Shown here: piece by piece, positions 34,835-44,131 of the stretch
How the letters are laid out: each line of letters begins with the position of its first letter
How positions within the stretch are numbered: position 1 is the stretch's first letter
NCBI RefSeq assembly: GCF_003149455.1
Contig: NZ_QFFK01000003.1
Location: forward strand, 62,001-126,000
Direction of reading: 5' to 3'
DNA length: 64,000 nucleotides
Origin: Chitinophaga deserti
Lineage (GTDB): Bacteria; Bacteroidota; Bacteroidia; Chitinophagales; Chitinophagaceae
Program-made: the position numbers and the translations under genes
The notes under the pieces: model-generated
The model's input: only the letters and a program-made list of their open reading frames with translations
What the model was told of the DNA's origin: nothing
Databases searched by the model: none

Positions 34835-35662
34835 TTACCGCTGGTTGATATCCGACAGTTGCACTTTCCGCCTTTCTTTAATGATGATATGGGTGGTATG
34901 GGTAAACACCTTATCACCATTACCATATTCCAGGAACATCTCCAGCGGCATAACCACCGGCGGATAAGATCCCTCACGGCGCATGCGCTCTATCTGCAGT
35001 TTAAAATGCTCCGGCATAAGAGAATAGCCGGGGAAAACGGAGTGCGGGTCCATGGGTATCCATACATAGGCCGTCACTTTATTATGGGAGGTATTCACCA
35101 CCCGCGGGTCGTGCCGGAGGTTTTGGGCCACATATTCCTCGCAGGCCACGCCTGCTATTACTTTCTTGGACCCTGTACGGCGCAGTTCACTCAGGTACCC
35201 GATTTCTCCGGGGTACACCGGCTCCATACCCTCCAGTTCCAGCTTCGATTTATCGCCGCTGGCTACGCCCGCCACCCCGGCCAGCTTCAGCTGGGCCTCT
35301 TTCTCGAAATCCCCGAAAAAGTAATACCGCGTGCCCGTACTCCGGCTTTTCATTTGTATATGGAAAGCCGGCTGGGTACTGCTGTAATAGATCACGATAT
35401 CTTCCCCGCCATCGATCACCCGCTGGTTACCCTGGAAAGCCTCGCTTTCCTGGTACACCGCCCAGTCGTATTCGTAAGAGGAATCGATGCGCACAGCCTC
35501 ATCTCCCCCGATAATCAGGGTGGGATCGGGCGTTGCGGGAGCAGCCGCTTCTTCCGCGGCTTTCTTCTTTCCGGTAATTTTCGTGATTTTCTCCAAAAGC
35601 TGGGCATGCGCAACAGGCGCAAGCAGGAACAGGACCGCTGCTGTGAGTATAGGTTTCTTCAT
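34835..35662 (-). CDS. exported protein of unknown function, DUF4412-like
   Basis: A 275-residue protein with signal peptide (APVAHAQ, about residue 20), a Lys/Ala-rich linker and a beta-rich body. The segment IAGVACEEYVAQN followed by AYVWIPMDP resembles the pattern of DUF4412 proteins, in which a derived peptide is repeatedly converted by a cleavable strand motif; this assignment is weak. There are no catalytic motifs. It lies 54 bp downstream of the LuxE-like gene on the same strand, which may place them in one transcript. Confidence 0.5.
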   Translation of the reverse strand: MKKPILTAAVLFLLAPVAHAQLLEKITKITGKKKAAEEAAAPATPDPTLIIGGDEAVRIDSSYEYDWAVYQESEAFQGNQRVIDGGEDIVIYYSSTQPAFHIQMKSRSTGTRYYFFGDFEKEAQLKLAGVAGVASGDKSKLELEGMEPVYPGEIGYLSELRRTGSKKVIAGVACEEYVAQNLRHDPRVVNTSHNKVTAYVWIPMDPHSVFPGYSLMPEHFKLQIERMRREGSYPPVVMPLEMFLEYGNGDKVFTHTTHIIIKERRKVQLSDINQR

Positions 35663-35716
35663 AGGTTCAGGCGATATGCCGCCTGAAAAGTACTCATATT
35701 ATTTTAAATCACAATA

Positions 35717-36694
35717 CTAACTCACCATAAGACTGCAGCCTCTGAGTGCGGAACGGTCGAGCCGGCCCAATACTTCGAAGCTGCCATTGGCATGGATTCG
35801 GCCTATATCGTCTGTGGCAATGAAGGAGCAGGAATGGATATTGGCGAGGTCGATGACGTTGATGACGCCGGCGGCGGAGGAGGTACTCAGCTGGAAGGGG
35901 TCGTTTTCATCCCGCACCAGCACTTTCATCCAGGGCGGACAGTCGAACACCCCGCGCCCCTTCGAGTAAGCCTGGGAAAGCAGCTCCGTCATCCCGTATT
36001 CCGCATGAATGGCGTTAGTGCCCAGCCGTTCCTGTAGGAAGGCATGCAGTTCTTCCCTGGTCCATTCTTCCCGGCGGCCTTTCATGCCCCCGGTTTCCAT
36101 TACAATGGTATGTTGCAGGTTCATGCGGTGGTTTTCCGCGAAATCCAGGAGGGCGAAGGTTACGCCGATGAGGAGTACCGGCTGGCGGCGGGCTTCGAGG
36201 GTAAGGAGCGTTTCTGCCAGCTTTTCATGTTCGTAAAGGTAAAAGCCGCTTTCGGGGCGGTTGCTCCTGCGGATCATATCCTCCACCATATATACCAGCG
36301 AGGAATTACTCCTTTCGAGGTAGGATGGCAGAAGGCCCAGCACTACAAAATCCTCCACCGGTCCGTAGAACTGCCGGAAGGCTTCGAGGAAACTACGTGT
36401 ATAGAGGGCCGTATCCTTCACCAGGTGGCGGCTGTTAACGGTTTGCGTGGTGCCGCTGCTTTCGAAAATTACGGACGGCTCAAATTCGCCGGTGGTGATG
36501 CGGTGGGTTTTGAAGAATGAAATGGGGAGGTAGGGTACCTGTTCGGGGTGCTGAACGGCGGAAGGGTCTACCTTCAGCGCATCCACAAAAGCCCGGTAAA
36601 GGGCATTTCCTTCATACTGGTACCGGAAAATGGCCGGCACTAGGGCCATAGGGTCCTTTTCCGTAAATATCCTGTCAACGATTTCGCTCTTCAT
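35717..36694 (-). CDS. LuxE-like acyl-protein synthetase/adenylating enzyme
   Basis: Start at 36694, supported by a TAAATTTG element 6 bases upstream; 325 residues. The adenylation motif IFESSGTTQT is present (P-loop of the ANL superfamily), as are ALLDFAENHRMNLQHTIVMETGGMKGRREEW, HAEYGMTELLSQAYSKG and FIATDDIGRI (the ATDD position of the hinge). LuxE activates fatty acids in bioluminescence, but no other lux gene is near. Bacteroidota often carry such solitary genes, possibly for activating an acyl or aryl acid in cell-surface or secondary metabolism. No carrier protein is adjacent, so the product is unknown. Confidence 0.8.
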   Translation of the reverse strand: MKSEIVDRIFTEKDPMALVPAIFRYQYEGNALYRAFVDALKVDPSAVQHPEQVPYLPISFFKTHRITTGEFEPSVIFESSGTTQTVNSRHLVKDTALYTRSFLEAFRQFYGPVEDFVVLGLLPSYLERSNSSLVYMVEDMIRRSNRPESGFYLYEHEKLAETLLTLEARRQPVLLIGVTFALLDFAENHRMNLQHTIVMETGGMKGRREEWTREELHAFLQERLGTNAIHAEYGMTELLSQAYSKGRGVFDCPPWMKVLVRDENDPFQLSTSSAAGVINVIDLANIHSCSFIATDDIGRIHANGSFEVLGRLDRSALRGCSLMVS

Positions 36695-36700
36695 GAACGG

Positions 36701-36708
36701 CAAATTTA
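36701..36708 (-). promoter_or_regulatory. -7 element TAAATTTG of the LuxE-like gene
   Basis: On the minus strand TAAATTTG fits TAnnTTTG and ends 6 bases before the ATG at 36694. The promoters of this gene and of the lipoprotein gene at 36803 face away from each other. Confidence 0.6.
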
Positions 36709-36767
36709 CGAATCCCCGAACGTTTATGTAACAAAGCAGCGGAAGGGAGCGTTAAATAACCGGGCAC

Positions 36768-36798
36768 TTTGCCTTTTGCCTAATTTAATGTACGTTTG
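36768..36798 (+). promoter_or_regulatory. promoter TTTG-N19-TACGTTTG
   Basis: TTTG (36768-36771), a 19-bp spacer and TACGTTTG (36791-36798) form the best complete Bacteroidetes -33/-7 promoter in the window. The -7 element ends 4 bases before ATG 36803. Confidence 0.75.
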
Positions 36799-36802
36799 TC
36801 AT

Positions 36803-37255
36803 ATGAAGAAATTCCTCACTCTCTCCGCAATCATGCTGGCAATGCTGGGCTGTAAAAAGGATAAAGACGGTGGCACCAAGCCGGTCCTGACCTTCAAATC
36901 CGCCTCCGCCACGGATATCCCTAAAGAGCTGCAGGAATACTATCTTTATTTCAATGTAAAAGATGGCGATGGCGACCTCGAAGGCACCTGGAATGTGGTG
37001 GACCTCTACCATTTCCCCGATACCACCAAGTACGACCAGATGCCCCTCCCAAAACTGGAAACGCATAAAGGTGTTAAGCTCGATGCTGAGATGATCCTTA
37101 TCATGAGCGATGTACGCGAAGGCAACTTCCTCCCTGCACACTGGCCCTCTCCTGCTACTGTTCCGGATACCAGCCAGCTTAAAATTTTCGTGGTAGATAA
37201 TGCCGGTAATTCCAGCGATACCATCACCCTGCCCAAGATCGTAATCCGCAACTAA
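36803..37255 (+). CDS. small lipoprotein of unknown function
   Basis: The start at 36803 (MKKFLTLSAIMLAMLGC) is supported by the promoter position and gives a clear lipoprotein signal; 150 residues in total. The mature chain is beta-rich with an acidic, Ca-binding-like stretch (VKDGDGDLEG) and ends in strands typical of an Ig-like domain (LKIFVVDNAGNSSDTITL). This resembles PKD/Ig-like lipoproteins of Bacteroidota without a known ligand. The carboxylase gene follows after 41 bp and has its own -7-like element. Confidence 0.65.
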   Translation: MKKFLTLSAIMLAMLGCKKDKDGGTKPVLTFKSASATDIPKELQEYYLYFNVKDGDGDLEGTWNVVDLYHFPDTTKYDQMPLPKLETHKGVKLDAEMILIMSDVREGNFLPAHWPSPATVPDTSQLKIFVVDNAGNSSDTITLPKIVIRN

Positions 37256-37283
37256 ATCTTTCCGGTGAATGAACGGCATTCCG

Positions 37284-37291
37284 TACATTTA
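37284..37291 (+). promoter_or_regulatory. -7-like element TACATTTA of the carboxylase gene
   Basis: TACATTTA differs from TAnnTTTG at the last base and ends 5 bases before ATG 37297; a TTTC at 37259-37262 lies 21 bp upstream. Confidence 0.4.
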
Positions 37292-37296
37292 CATTT

Positions 37297-38835
37297 ATGA
37301 GTAAGATCCAGGAACTGCAATCCAAAATCGCCGAAGCTCAACTCGGCGGAGGCCAGGCACGAATCGATTCACAACACAAAAAAGGAAAGCTCACAGCCCG
37401 TGAAAGGCTGCAGCTATTGCTCGACGAAGGCACCTTCGAAGAGATCGGTATGTTCGTTCATAACCGCAACCGAGGTATGACCACCGACCAGGAACAATTC
37501 CCCGGTGATGGTGTGGTTACCGGTTACGGCACTATCAACGGCCGCCTCGTGTATGTATTCTCTCAGGACTTTACCGTGTATGGTGGTAGTCTTTCCGAAC
37601 CCCACGCCCGTAAAATATGCCGGATAATGGATCTGGCCATGGAAAACGGCGCTCCCCTTATCGGGCTTAACGACAGCGGCGGCGCCCGCATACAGGAAGG
37701 TGTGGTAAGCCTCGCCGGATACGCTGATATCTTTTACCGCAATACCCGCGCTTCCGGCGTTATCCCGCAGATATCCGCCATCATGGGCCCCTGTGCCGGT
37801 GGAGCCGTTTACTCCCCCGCCATTACCGACTTTATCCTCATGGTGGAGAACACCTCTTATATGTTCGTGACCGGTCCTAACGTAGTGAAGACTGTTACCC
37901 ACGAAGAAGTAACCAGCGAGGCTCTCGGCGGCGCACAAACGCATGCCACCAAAAGCGGCGTAACGCATTTCGCCTGTGCAAACGAAGTAGAGTGCATCCG
38001 CACCATCCGCGACATGCTTTCCTTCATGCCCCAGAACTGCGAAGAAACTGCGCCTTCCCTCCCCTACGAGCCGGCTAATGAAAAAAGGCCCGCGCTCAAT
38101 AATATGATCCCCGAGAATCCGAACCAGCCTTACGATATGAAAGATGTGATCGCCGAACTTACGGACGGCGACAGCTTCCTCGAAGTGCACAAGGATTTTG
38201 CAGATAATATCATCGTGGGCTTTGCCCGCATCGCCGGCCGCAGCATCGGCATCGTGGCTAACCAGCCCGCTATCCTTGCCGGCGTACTCGATATCCACGC
38301 CTCCGTAAAAGGTGCCCGCTTTACCCGTTTCTGTGATGCATTTAACATCCCGCTGCTGGTGCTGGTAGATGTACCCGGCTTCCTGCCCGGTACCGACCAG
38401 GAGTGGAACGGCATCATTACCAACGGCGCCAAGCTGCTATTCGCCCTCAGCGAAGCCACCGTGCCCAAGATCACCGTTACCACCCGCAAAGCTTATGGCG
38501 GCGCGTATTGCGTAATGAACTCCAAGCACATCGGGGCCGATCTTAACTTCGCCTTCCCACAGGCTGAGATCGCTGTAATGGGTCCTAAAGGTGCGGTGGA
38601 GATCATCTTTAAAAAAGAGATCGACGCCTCCCCCAATCCGGAAGTACGCATGAACGAACTGGTGTCTGAATACACCGAGAAGTTTGCCAATCCATACCTC
38701 GCTGCGGAAAAAGGATACATCGACGAAGTAGTGATCCCCGAAACTACCCGCGAAAAGCTCATCAAAGGCTACGCCATGCTGGAAAACAAAGTGGTAGACA
38801 TGCCGAAGAAGAAACACGGGAATATTCCTTTGTAA
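37297..38835 (+). CDS. acyl-CoA (propionyl-CoA type) carboxylase beta subunit
   Basis: A 512-residue carboxyltransferase with both crotonase-fold halves. N-terminal: [58 protein letters not shown]-terminal: [14 protein letters not shown] segment ([20 protein letters not shown]) and [20 protein letters not shown]. The length and the two glycine-rich oxyanion motifs match PccB-type subunits, which transfer CO2 from carboxybiotin to propionyl-, methylmalonyl- or acetyl-CoA. The biotin carboxylase subunit is not adjacent. It ends with a strong terminator. Confidence 0.92.
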   Translation: MSKIQELQSKIAEAQLGGGQARIDSQHKKGKLTARERLQLLLDEGTFEEIGMFVHNRNRGMTTDQEQFPGDGVVTGYGTINGRLVYVFSQDFTVYGGSLSEPHARKICRIMDLAMENGAPLIGLNDSGGARIQEGVVSLAGYADIFYRNTRASGVIPQISAIMGPCAGGAVYSPAITDFILMVENTSYMFVTGPNVVKTVTHEEVTSEALGGAQTHATKSGVTHFACANEVECIRTIRDMLSFMPQNCEETAPSLPYEPANEKRPALNNMIPENPNQPYDMKDVIAELTDGDSFLEVHKDFADNIIVGFARIAGRSIGIVANQPAILAGVLDIHASVKGARFTRFCDAFNIPLLVLVDVPGFLPGTDQEWNGIITNGAKLLFALSEATVPKITVTTRKAYGGAYCVMNSKHIGADLNFAFPQAEIAVMGPKGAVEIIFKKEIDASPNPEVRMNELVSEYTEKFANPYLAAEKGYIDEVVIPETTREKLIKGYAMLENKVVDMPKKKHGNIPL

Positions 38836-38859
38836 CAGTACCGGCTGAACGATACAAAT

Positions 38860-38887
38860 GGCTCCCTGTAAGCAGGGGGCCTTTTTT
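38860..38887 (+). terminator. intrinsic terminator of the carboxylase gene
   Basis: GGCTCCCTG (38860-38868), loop TAAG and CAGGGGGCC (38873-38881, one G-U pair) are followed by six T residues. Confidence 0.82.
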
Positions 38888-38975
38888 ACGCCCCCAACCT
38901 TCCCATAACACGTTCATGCAATAAGAATACCGGCTGAAAATCATTTCTTTGTGGCGATTTTCAATCCTTATACCC

Positions 38976-40388
38976 ATGAATGCACTACTGAGGGCATACC
39001 GGCAGGGAAGCCGTATGCTGCCACTAATGCTGCTGGCCTCACCCATTTTAGCCCAACAGTCGCCGGAGCCCATGTACAAGCCTTCCATTGTGGACGGCAC
39101 CCGAACCCATGCTATTATGCGGAAGTTTGAACGCGAGCACGACACCCTCCAGCTCAACCTCCCCGCAGAACACAAGAAAGATTACTCCGAGATTTATGCC
39201 CAGCGCTGGCGCCACATCAAATCCCGGTTCCAGAAAAAGGAGATTTACACCCTCCCCTCTGCCCAGCAGTACCTCGACAGTATGCTGAACCGCATCGTAG
39301 CCGGTACCCCTGACCTTCGGCGCGAAAAGCTGCATGCCTTCTTCTCCCGTTCCGGTACCCCCAACGCTACCTCCGTAGGCCAGGGCATCATCTTCTTCAA
39401 CATCGGCCTTTTTACCCGCCTCGACAACGAACACCAGGCGGCCTTTATTCTCTGCCACGAGATCGCGCATGCAGTGTTAAAGCACAGCGAGAAGTCTATC
39501 GAGAAGTATGTAAAAAACATGCACTCCTCCGCGCTGCAAAAAGAGTTGAAGGAACTGAAGAAAGTACAGTATAACCGGCTTTCGAAACTGGAAGCGCTCA
39601 GCAAGGGCCTCACATTCGATAGCCGCCGCCATAGCAGGAACAACGAATCGGATGCAGACTCGCTGGCGCTGGTATATTTCCGTAACTGCGGCTTCGACCC
39701 TGCTGCGGCCGTTACCGCCATGCAACTGCTCGACAAAATCGATGAAGAGGATATCGATATGACCAAACACCTCCGTACCCTCTTTGATGCTCCCCAGTTC
39801 AGGTTCCAGGACCGCTGGCTGGAAAAGGATGCCGGATTGCTCGGTGGCCACGCCACCCTCCTGCGCGACCGTAAAGTGGAAGACTCCCTCAAAACGCACC
39901 CCGACTGTGTGGAACGCGCCAACAAACTGATCGCCTTCAACCTGTCTGCCGACAGTGCCCTGGCCGGTAAGCCCCCTGTAGCTGCTGCCAGCATCCACCC
40001 CCTGCGGTTCGACTCCCTGCGTAAAGCGTTCCAGTTCGAGATCATCGAGTTCTCGTTCGCGGAGGATAACTATACTGAAAGCCTCTACTATACCATTGCC
40101 ATGCTGGAGAAAACGCCCAACGATCCTTACCTCATCATGCATGTGGCGCGCATCCTCAACAACTGCTTCTATCTCCAGCGCCAGCACCGCCTCGGCAAGA
40201 AGCTGCGCCTCCCTGCACCGGAAAACCGCGAATCTTTCAACACCCTCGCACAGTTCGTGCAGAACCTGTATATGGAAGAATACGCACAGATCGCTTTCCA
40301 CTATCTCCAACGCTACCAGGGACAGCTCTCCGCCTACCCTGAATTCCAATCAGAATTCGCTAAAAGCGAAGGTTTCATAAAAATGTAG
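38976..40388 (+). CDS. M48 family zinc metalloprotease, exported
   Basis: The start at ATG 38976 is preferred to a TTG at 38949; 470 residues. A signal peptide (PLMLLASPILAQQ) is followed by the peptidase domain with HEIAH (CHEIAHAVLKH) and a downstream Glu in NESDADSLALVYFRNCGFDP, the third zinc ligand position of M48. The rest is a helical, TPR-like tail. It resembles periplasmic BepA-like proteases that check outer-membrane protein assembly, but lacks a clear BepA C-terminus. The next gene starts 3 bp after its stop, so the two probably work together. Confidence 0.85.
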   Translation: MNALLRAYRQGSRMLPLMLLASPILAQQSPEPMYKPSIVDGTRTHAIMRKFEREHDTLQLNLPAEHKKDYSEIYAQRWRHIKSRFQKKEIYTLPSAQQYLDSMLNRIVAGTPDLRREKLHAFFSRSGTPNATSVGQGIIFFNIGLFTRLDNEHQAAFILCHEIAHAVLKHSEKSIEKYVKNMHSSALQKELKELKKVQYNRLSKLEALSKGLTFDSRRHSRNNESDADSLALVYFRNCGFDPAAAVTAMQLLDKIDEEDIDMTKHLRTLFDAPQFRFQDRWLEKDAGLLGGHATLLRDRKVEDSLKTHPDCVERANKLIAFNLSADSALAGKPPVAAASIHPLRFDSLRKAFQFEIIEFSFAEDNYTESLYYTIAMLEKTPNDPYLIMHVARILNNCFYLQRQHRLGKKLRLPAPENRESFNTLAQFVQNLYMEEYAQIAFHYLQRYQGQLSAYPEFQSEFAKSEGFIKM

Positions 40389-40391
40389 TCC

Positions 40392-41942
40392 ATGACCCGG
40401 AATATACTTTTCTTCATTCTCACATTACTCTGCTGCACGCAGGGCGCCTTCGCACAGAAGACCCTCAGCCTCAGCGATGCCGCTACCCGCTCTGTGCTCT
40501 ACAGCAGCGGCACCATCCAGCGGAACAACCAGATCGGCGGATACTTCTTCCTCATGCAGAACGATCAGATAGACAAAACCACCAATGCCTATTCTCTGCA
40601 TGTGATGGACGAAAACCTCAACCGCGTCCGCAATATCAAGTTCAAAGCCACCGCTTACCTGCGCCTGCAGGAGGCTGCCGCGAACGACAGCAGCATGGCT
40701 TTTCTCTTCTTCTACCCTATGGATAAGAAGTACGAGCTCCGCATCTACAGTAACAACGGTGAGCTGCTGCAAACCTATACCCGTGCTTTCGATTCCAACA
40801 AGCGCCGCCTGCACCTGCAGGACATGAGCCTGCACAATGAATCCGAAGGCAACCGTACCCTCTTCGAAGTGGGCAACCAGGGCTACATGGCTGTGTTTGT
40901 ACGCTGGCAGAGCCGCGGTACCTGCACGTACGATATCAATTTCTATGATGTGGAGAAACATAAGACGTCGAAGTTCAGTCCGGGTGTGGCCGACAGGGAT
41001 TTCCTGCGGGCCGATTTCCTGGCGAAGACAGACAGTCTGCTGTTCCTCGAAATCAGCAACCGCCGTTCTTCCCGCGCATCTTCCAGCATTATGGCTTTTA
41101 ACATCTACACGAAAAAGAAAGCCTTCGAGATCAATTCCAACAAAGAGAAATGGCAGTTCGAGCCTTCGGCCGTGCTTCCCGTTCCCGGACAGGATACCAT
41201 TGTGATGGTGGGTAAGTATTTCGAGAAAGATGTGAAGCATCTGAAAAGTAACGGCAAAGGCATCGCCATCTACCGCGTAAGCCGCAATACCGGCGCTATT
41301 CTCACCCGTACATACAATAGTTGGGAAACGGATATCAGCCGCCACTATACCTGCAATAAGAAAGGCCAGAACGATGAAAACGGTTACCTCTTCCTCCACA
41401 ACGCCACCCTTGGGCCAGACGGTAAGATCTTCGTAGCGGCGGAAGGCTACCACCGCCGCGTGTATGCTTACGGAGTGGTACATTCCACGCTCTTCCTTCC
41501 CTTCCATATGATGCCTTCGTTTACCACAGTGGCGAATGCGGATATGGTGATACTGGAATTCAACAAGATCGATAAACTGGTGAAGGCAGTAACGTACGAT
41601 AAACAAACCACCCGGATGATGTCGCGGATGGATTTCCTGAACCGCCATATGGTGGCGCGTACGATGCGTAGTGTAGGGCTTTTCGGATACCGGTTCATTC
41701 ACCCCGGTGGTGATGCCAGCCACTTCTCCATCTGTTACTACAACCGCCGTACATCAGGCGATGAGAAGGGATATTTCACTTACCTGCGCTATAATGGCCA
41801 GAAGTTCCGCCAATACGAGATCCCAATCATCTCCAAAGAAATACGTAACACGATACTCCCTGCCAAACCCGGGTTCCTGCTGATTGTAGAGGATAACCGC
41901 AAGGAAAAAACAGTGGAAATGCGGATGGAGAAGATTAGTTGA
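40392..41942 (+). CDS. exported beta-rich protein, DUF6770-like
   Basis: A 516-residue protein with signal peptide (ending GAFAQ) and a body of repeated beta-strand units that suggests a propeller-like fold. The start of the mature region (LSSGTIQRNNQIGGYFFLMQND-like region, then YSLHVMDENLNRVRNIKF) resembles what I know as DUF6770; confidence in that is moderate. No catalytic motif. It is translationally adjacent to the M48 protease gene (3-bp gap) and ends at a strong terminator, so the operon is two genes. Substrate presentation or protease control are possible roles, both inferred. Confidence 0.55.
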   Translation: MTRNILFFILTLLCCTQGAFAQKTLSLSDAATRSVLYSSGTIQRNNQIGGYFFLMQNDQIDKTTNAYSLHVMDENLNRVRNIKFKATAYLRLQEAAANDSSMAFLFFYPMDKKYELRIYSNNGELLQTYTRAFDSNKRRLHLQDMSLHNESEGNRTLFEVGNQGYMAVFVRWQSRGTCTYDINFYDVEKHKTSKFSPGVADRDFLRADFLAKTDSLLFLEISNRRSSRASSSIMAFNIYTKKKAFEINSNKEKWQFEPSAVLPVPGQDTIVMVGKYFEKDVKHLKSNGKGIAIYRVSRNTGAILTRTYNSWETDISRHYTCNKKGQNDENGYLFLHNATLGPDGKIFVAAEGYHRRVYAYGVVHSTLFLPFHMMPSFTTVANADMVILEFNKIDKLVKAVTYDKQTTRMMSRMDFLNRHMVARTMRSVGLFGYRFIHPGGDASHFSICYYNRRTSGDEKGYFTYLRYNGQKFRQYEIPIISKEIRNTILPAKPGFLLIVEDNRKEKTVEMRMEKIS

Positions 41943-41962
41943 TGTAAATGCTTTCTACATAT

Positions 41963-41992
41963 AAAAAGGCCGTCTTATGAGACGGCCTTTTT
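41963..41992. terminator. strong intrinsic terminator
   Basis: AAAAAGGCCGTCT (41963-41975) and AGACGGCCTTTTT (41980-41992) form a perfect stem around TATG, 20 bases past the stop at 41942. Confidence 0.88.
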
Positions 41993-42071
41993 TGTTTAAT
42001 TCCACCTACCACATCCCCCGTCCGGAGTTACCGTAAAGAATTTCTAACCGGGTTTGCCTATTTTAGCGCCT

Positions 42072-42926
42072 ATGTTTCGCGGTTTCTTCAATTTCCTGCT
42101 GTTCAGCTCCATCTATATCGCCCTCGTGGCCCTGCTGATGGTATGGGAAACGGAGGAGATACTGGGGCTTGCGCTGGATAAGAACACTTACTTCGGCTTC
42201 GTTTTCTTTTCCACTATCTGCAGCTACAACTTCCACTGGTACCTCACTCCCGGCTCCGAAAAGTATTCGGAAAGGATATTGTGGGGCCAGCGGCAAAGGA
42301 GGCTCCAGCTCATGGGTTGCTTCATTGGACTGATGGGCGCTGCCTGGTATGGTCTCCAGCTCATCCACCACTGGCTCCCCCTCAGCGGCGCCGTGCTCCT
42401 CACATTCCTTTATTCCGCCCCCAAAGTACCGCATGCCACGTTCCGCTGGCTGAAGAAGATCGCCATCGGCAAAACTATCTTCCTCGCCTTCGTATGGATG
42501 TACGTGACCACCCTCCTGCCTTACCTCATTGCTGATACCGCGAAGGTTACTTTCCTGGATGCCGCATTTCTTTCCATCTACCGCTTTTTCATCATTTACG
42601 CCATCTGCATCCTGTTCGATCACCGCGACCGGGAAGAAGACCGGGCCGAAGGTATCCGCAGCCTTATTACCTCCCTCGAAGAGCCGCATCTCAATAAGCT
42701 CTACTACGCCTCCCTTATCATCGCAGCCTTGTTTGCCATAGCGCTGGCGCCTGTGCTGCCCCTGTTTGTGCTGTTCAGTCTCCTTGCGGCCGTAGCCGTG
42801 GTATGGAGCGTGAAAAACTATGCACAAACCCACCATTCCGATTATGTCTATTACTTCCAGCTCGACGGGCTGATGGCATTTTCAGCCCTCATTCACCTCC
42901 TGTGGCGGCTGGCAGGGGGCATTTGA
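42072..42926 (+). CDS. UbiA-superfamily-like membrane protein lacking the first Asp-rich motif
   Basis: Start chosen at ATG 42072 instead of a TTG at 42054; 284 residues with about eight hydrophobic helices. The second aspartate-rich motif of UbiA prenyltransferases is visible after helix six (ICILFDHRDREEDRAEGIRSL). At the place of the first motif (normally NDxxDxxxD) the protein reads STICSYNFHWYLTPGSEKYS, with no Asp. It may be a UbiA relative with altered chemistry or an inactive one. It has its own likely promoter and precedes the aminopeptidase by 43 bp. Confidence 0.6.
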   Translation: MFRGFFNFLLFSSIYIALVALLMVWETEEILGLALDKNTYFGFVFFSTICSYNFHWYLTPGSEKYSERILWGQRQRRLQLMGCFIGLMGAAWYGLQLIHHWLPLSGAVLLTFLYSAPKVPHATFRWLKKIAIGKTIFLAFVWMYVTTLLPYLIADTAKVTFLDAAFLSIYRFFIIYAICILFDHRDREEDRAEGIRSLITSLEEPHLNKLYYASLIIAALFAIALAPVLPLFVLFSLLAAVAVVWSVKNYAQTHHSDYVYYFQLDGLMAFSALIHLLWRLAGGI

Positions 42927-42969
42927 TCCGGAATCCCTTATATTTGAAGGATATATAACCGTAACAACA

Positions 42970-44070
42970 ATGGCCAAAAAAACGAAATCAATACTGACGA
43001 AGGAGTCAATGACTTTTCTGCGCAACTACCTGAATAACCCTTCCCCCACTGGTTTTGAGAAGGAAGGACAGAAGCTCTGGCTGGAATACCTGAAACCTTA
43101 TATTGACGATACCATCGTAGATGCATACGGCTCCGCCGTTGGGGTGATCAATCCCGAAGCAGCCTTTAAAGTGGTGATCGAGGCACATGCCGATGAGATC
43201 TCCTGGTTCGTGAACTACATCTCTCCCGAAGGCCTCATTTATGTGATCCGCAACGGCGGTTCCGACCAGGCCATTGCTCCCAGCAAACGCGTAAATATCC
43301 ATACTGAGAAAGGGATCGTGAAAGCCGTATTCGGCTGGCCAGCCATCCATACCCGCCTCCGCAGCGGCGACGGCAAAGAGCCGCAGCCTAAAGTTGACAA
43401 CATTTTCCTCGACTGTGGCGCCCGCTCCCGTAAAGAAGTGGACGACCTCGGCATCCACGTTGGCTGTGTGGTAACATTCGATGATATGTTCGAAGAACTG
43501 AATTACGATTACTTCATCTGTCGTGCCCTCGATAACCGCATCGGTGGTTTCATGATCGCCGAAGTAGCCCGCCTGCTGAAAGAAAACAAGCAGCGCCTGC
43601 CTTTCGGTCTTTACATCGTAAACGCAGTGCAGGAAGAAGTAGGCCTGCGCGGTGCGGAAATGATCGCCAAGCGCATCAAGCCCAATGTGGCTATCATTAC
43701 CGATGTTACGCACGATACCACTACGCCTATGATCAATAAAAACATCGAAGGCGAAATCAAATGCGGCAGCGGCCCCAGCATTACCTACGGCCCTGCAGTA
43801 CATAACATCCTGCGCGATCTTATCATCAAAACCGCCAAGAAGGAAGACATCCCCCACCAGCTGCATGCCGTTAGCCGCAGCACGGGCACCGATACAGATG
43901 CATTTGCGTATTCGAACGACGGTACTCCTTCGGCCCTCATCTCCATCCCCCTGCGCTACATGCACACCACGGTGGAAATGATCAAAAAGGACGATGTGGA
44001 GAACACTATCCGCCTCATTTACCAGACTTTGCTCAATATTACCCCTAAAACCAACTTCCAGTATCTGTAA
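42970..44070 (+). CDS. M42-type aminopeptidase (glutamyl aminopeptidase/CelM-like)
   Basis: A 366-residue cytosolic enzyme. Metal and catalytic motifs are in order: [12 protein letters not shown] (His and following Asp/Glu), [50 protein letters not shown] (Glu-Glu pair), [12 protein letters not shown], and [24 protein letters not shown] with [14 protein letters not shown]. This is the layout of dodecameric di-metal M42 peptidases that trim peptides. A TATATTTG element at 42939-42946 lies 23 bases before the ATG. Confidence 0.9.
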   Translation: MAKKTKSILTKESMTFLRNYLNNPSPTGFEKEGQKLWLEYLKPYIDDTIVDAYGSAVGVINPEAAFKVVIEAHADEISWFVNYISPEGLIYVIRNGGSDQAIAPSKRVNIHTEKGIVKAVFGWPAIHTRLRSGDGKEPQPKVDNIFLDCGARSRKEVDDLGIHVGCVVTFDDMFEELNYDYFICRALDNRIGGFMIAEVARLLKENKQRLPFGLYIVNAVQEEVGLRGAEMIAKRIKPNVAIITDVTHDTTTPMINKNIEGEIKCGSGPSITYGPAVHNILRDLIIKTAKKEDIPHQLHAVSRSTGTDTDAFAYSNDGTPSALISIPLRYMHTTVEMIKKDDVENTIRLIYQTLLNITPKTNFQYL

Positions 44071-44103
44071 CAGGCAACTACTGGATTTTTCAATATTGTT
44101 TCA

Positions 44104-44111
44104 TAGGTTTG
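44104..44111 (+). promoter_or_regulatory. -7 element TAGGTTTG before bioB
   Basis: TAGGTTTG fits TAnnTTTG and ends 20 bases before the ATG at 44132, supporting this start over an upstream in-frame codon within the aminopeptidase gene. Confidence 0.55.
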
Positions 44112-44131
44112 CCGCTAAATACCTGACTAGT

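Noticed and set aside
40425..41723. 432-codon minus-strand frame over the exported beta-rich protein gene
   Set aside because: Antisense shadow; the plus-strand product has a signal peptide, operon context and terminator.
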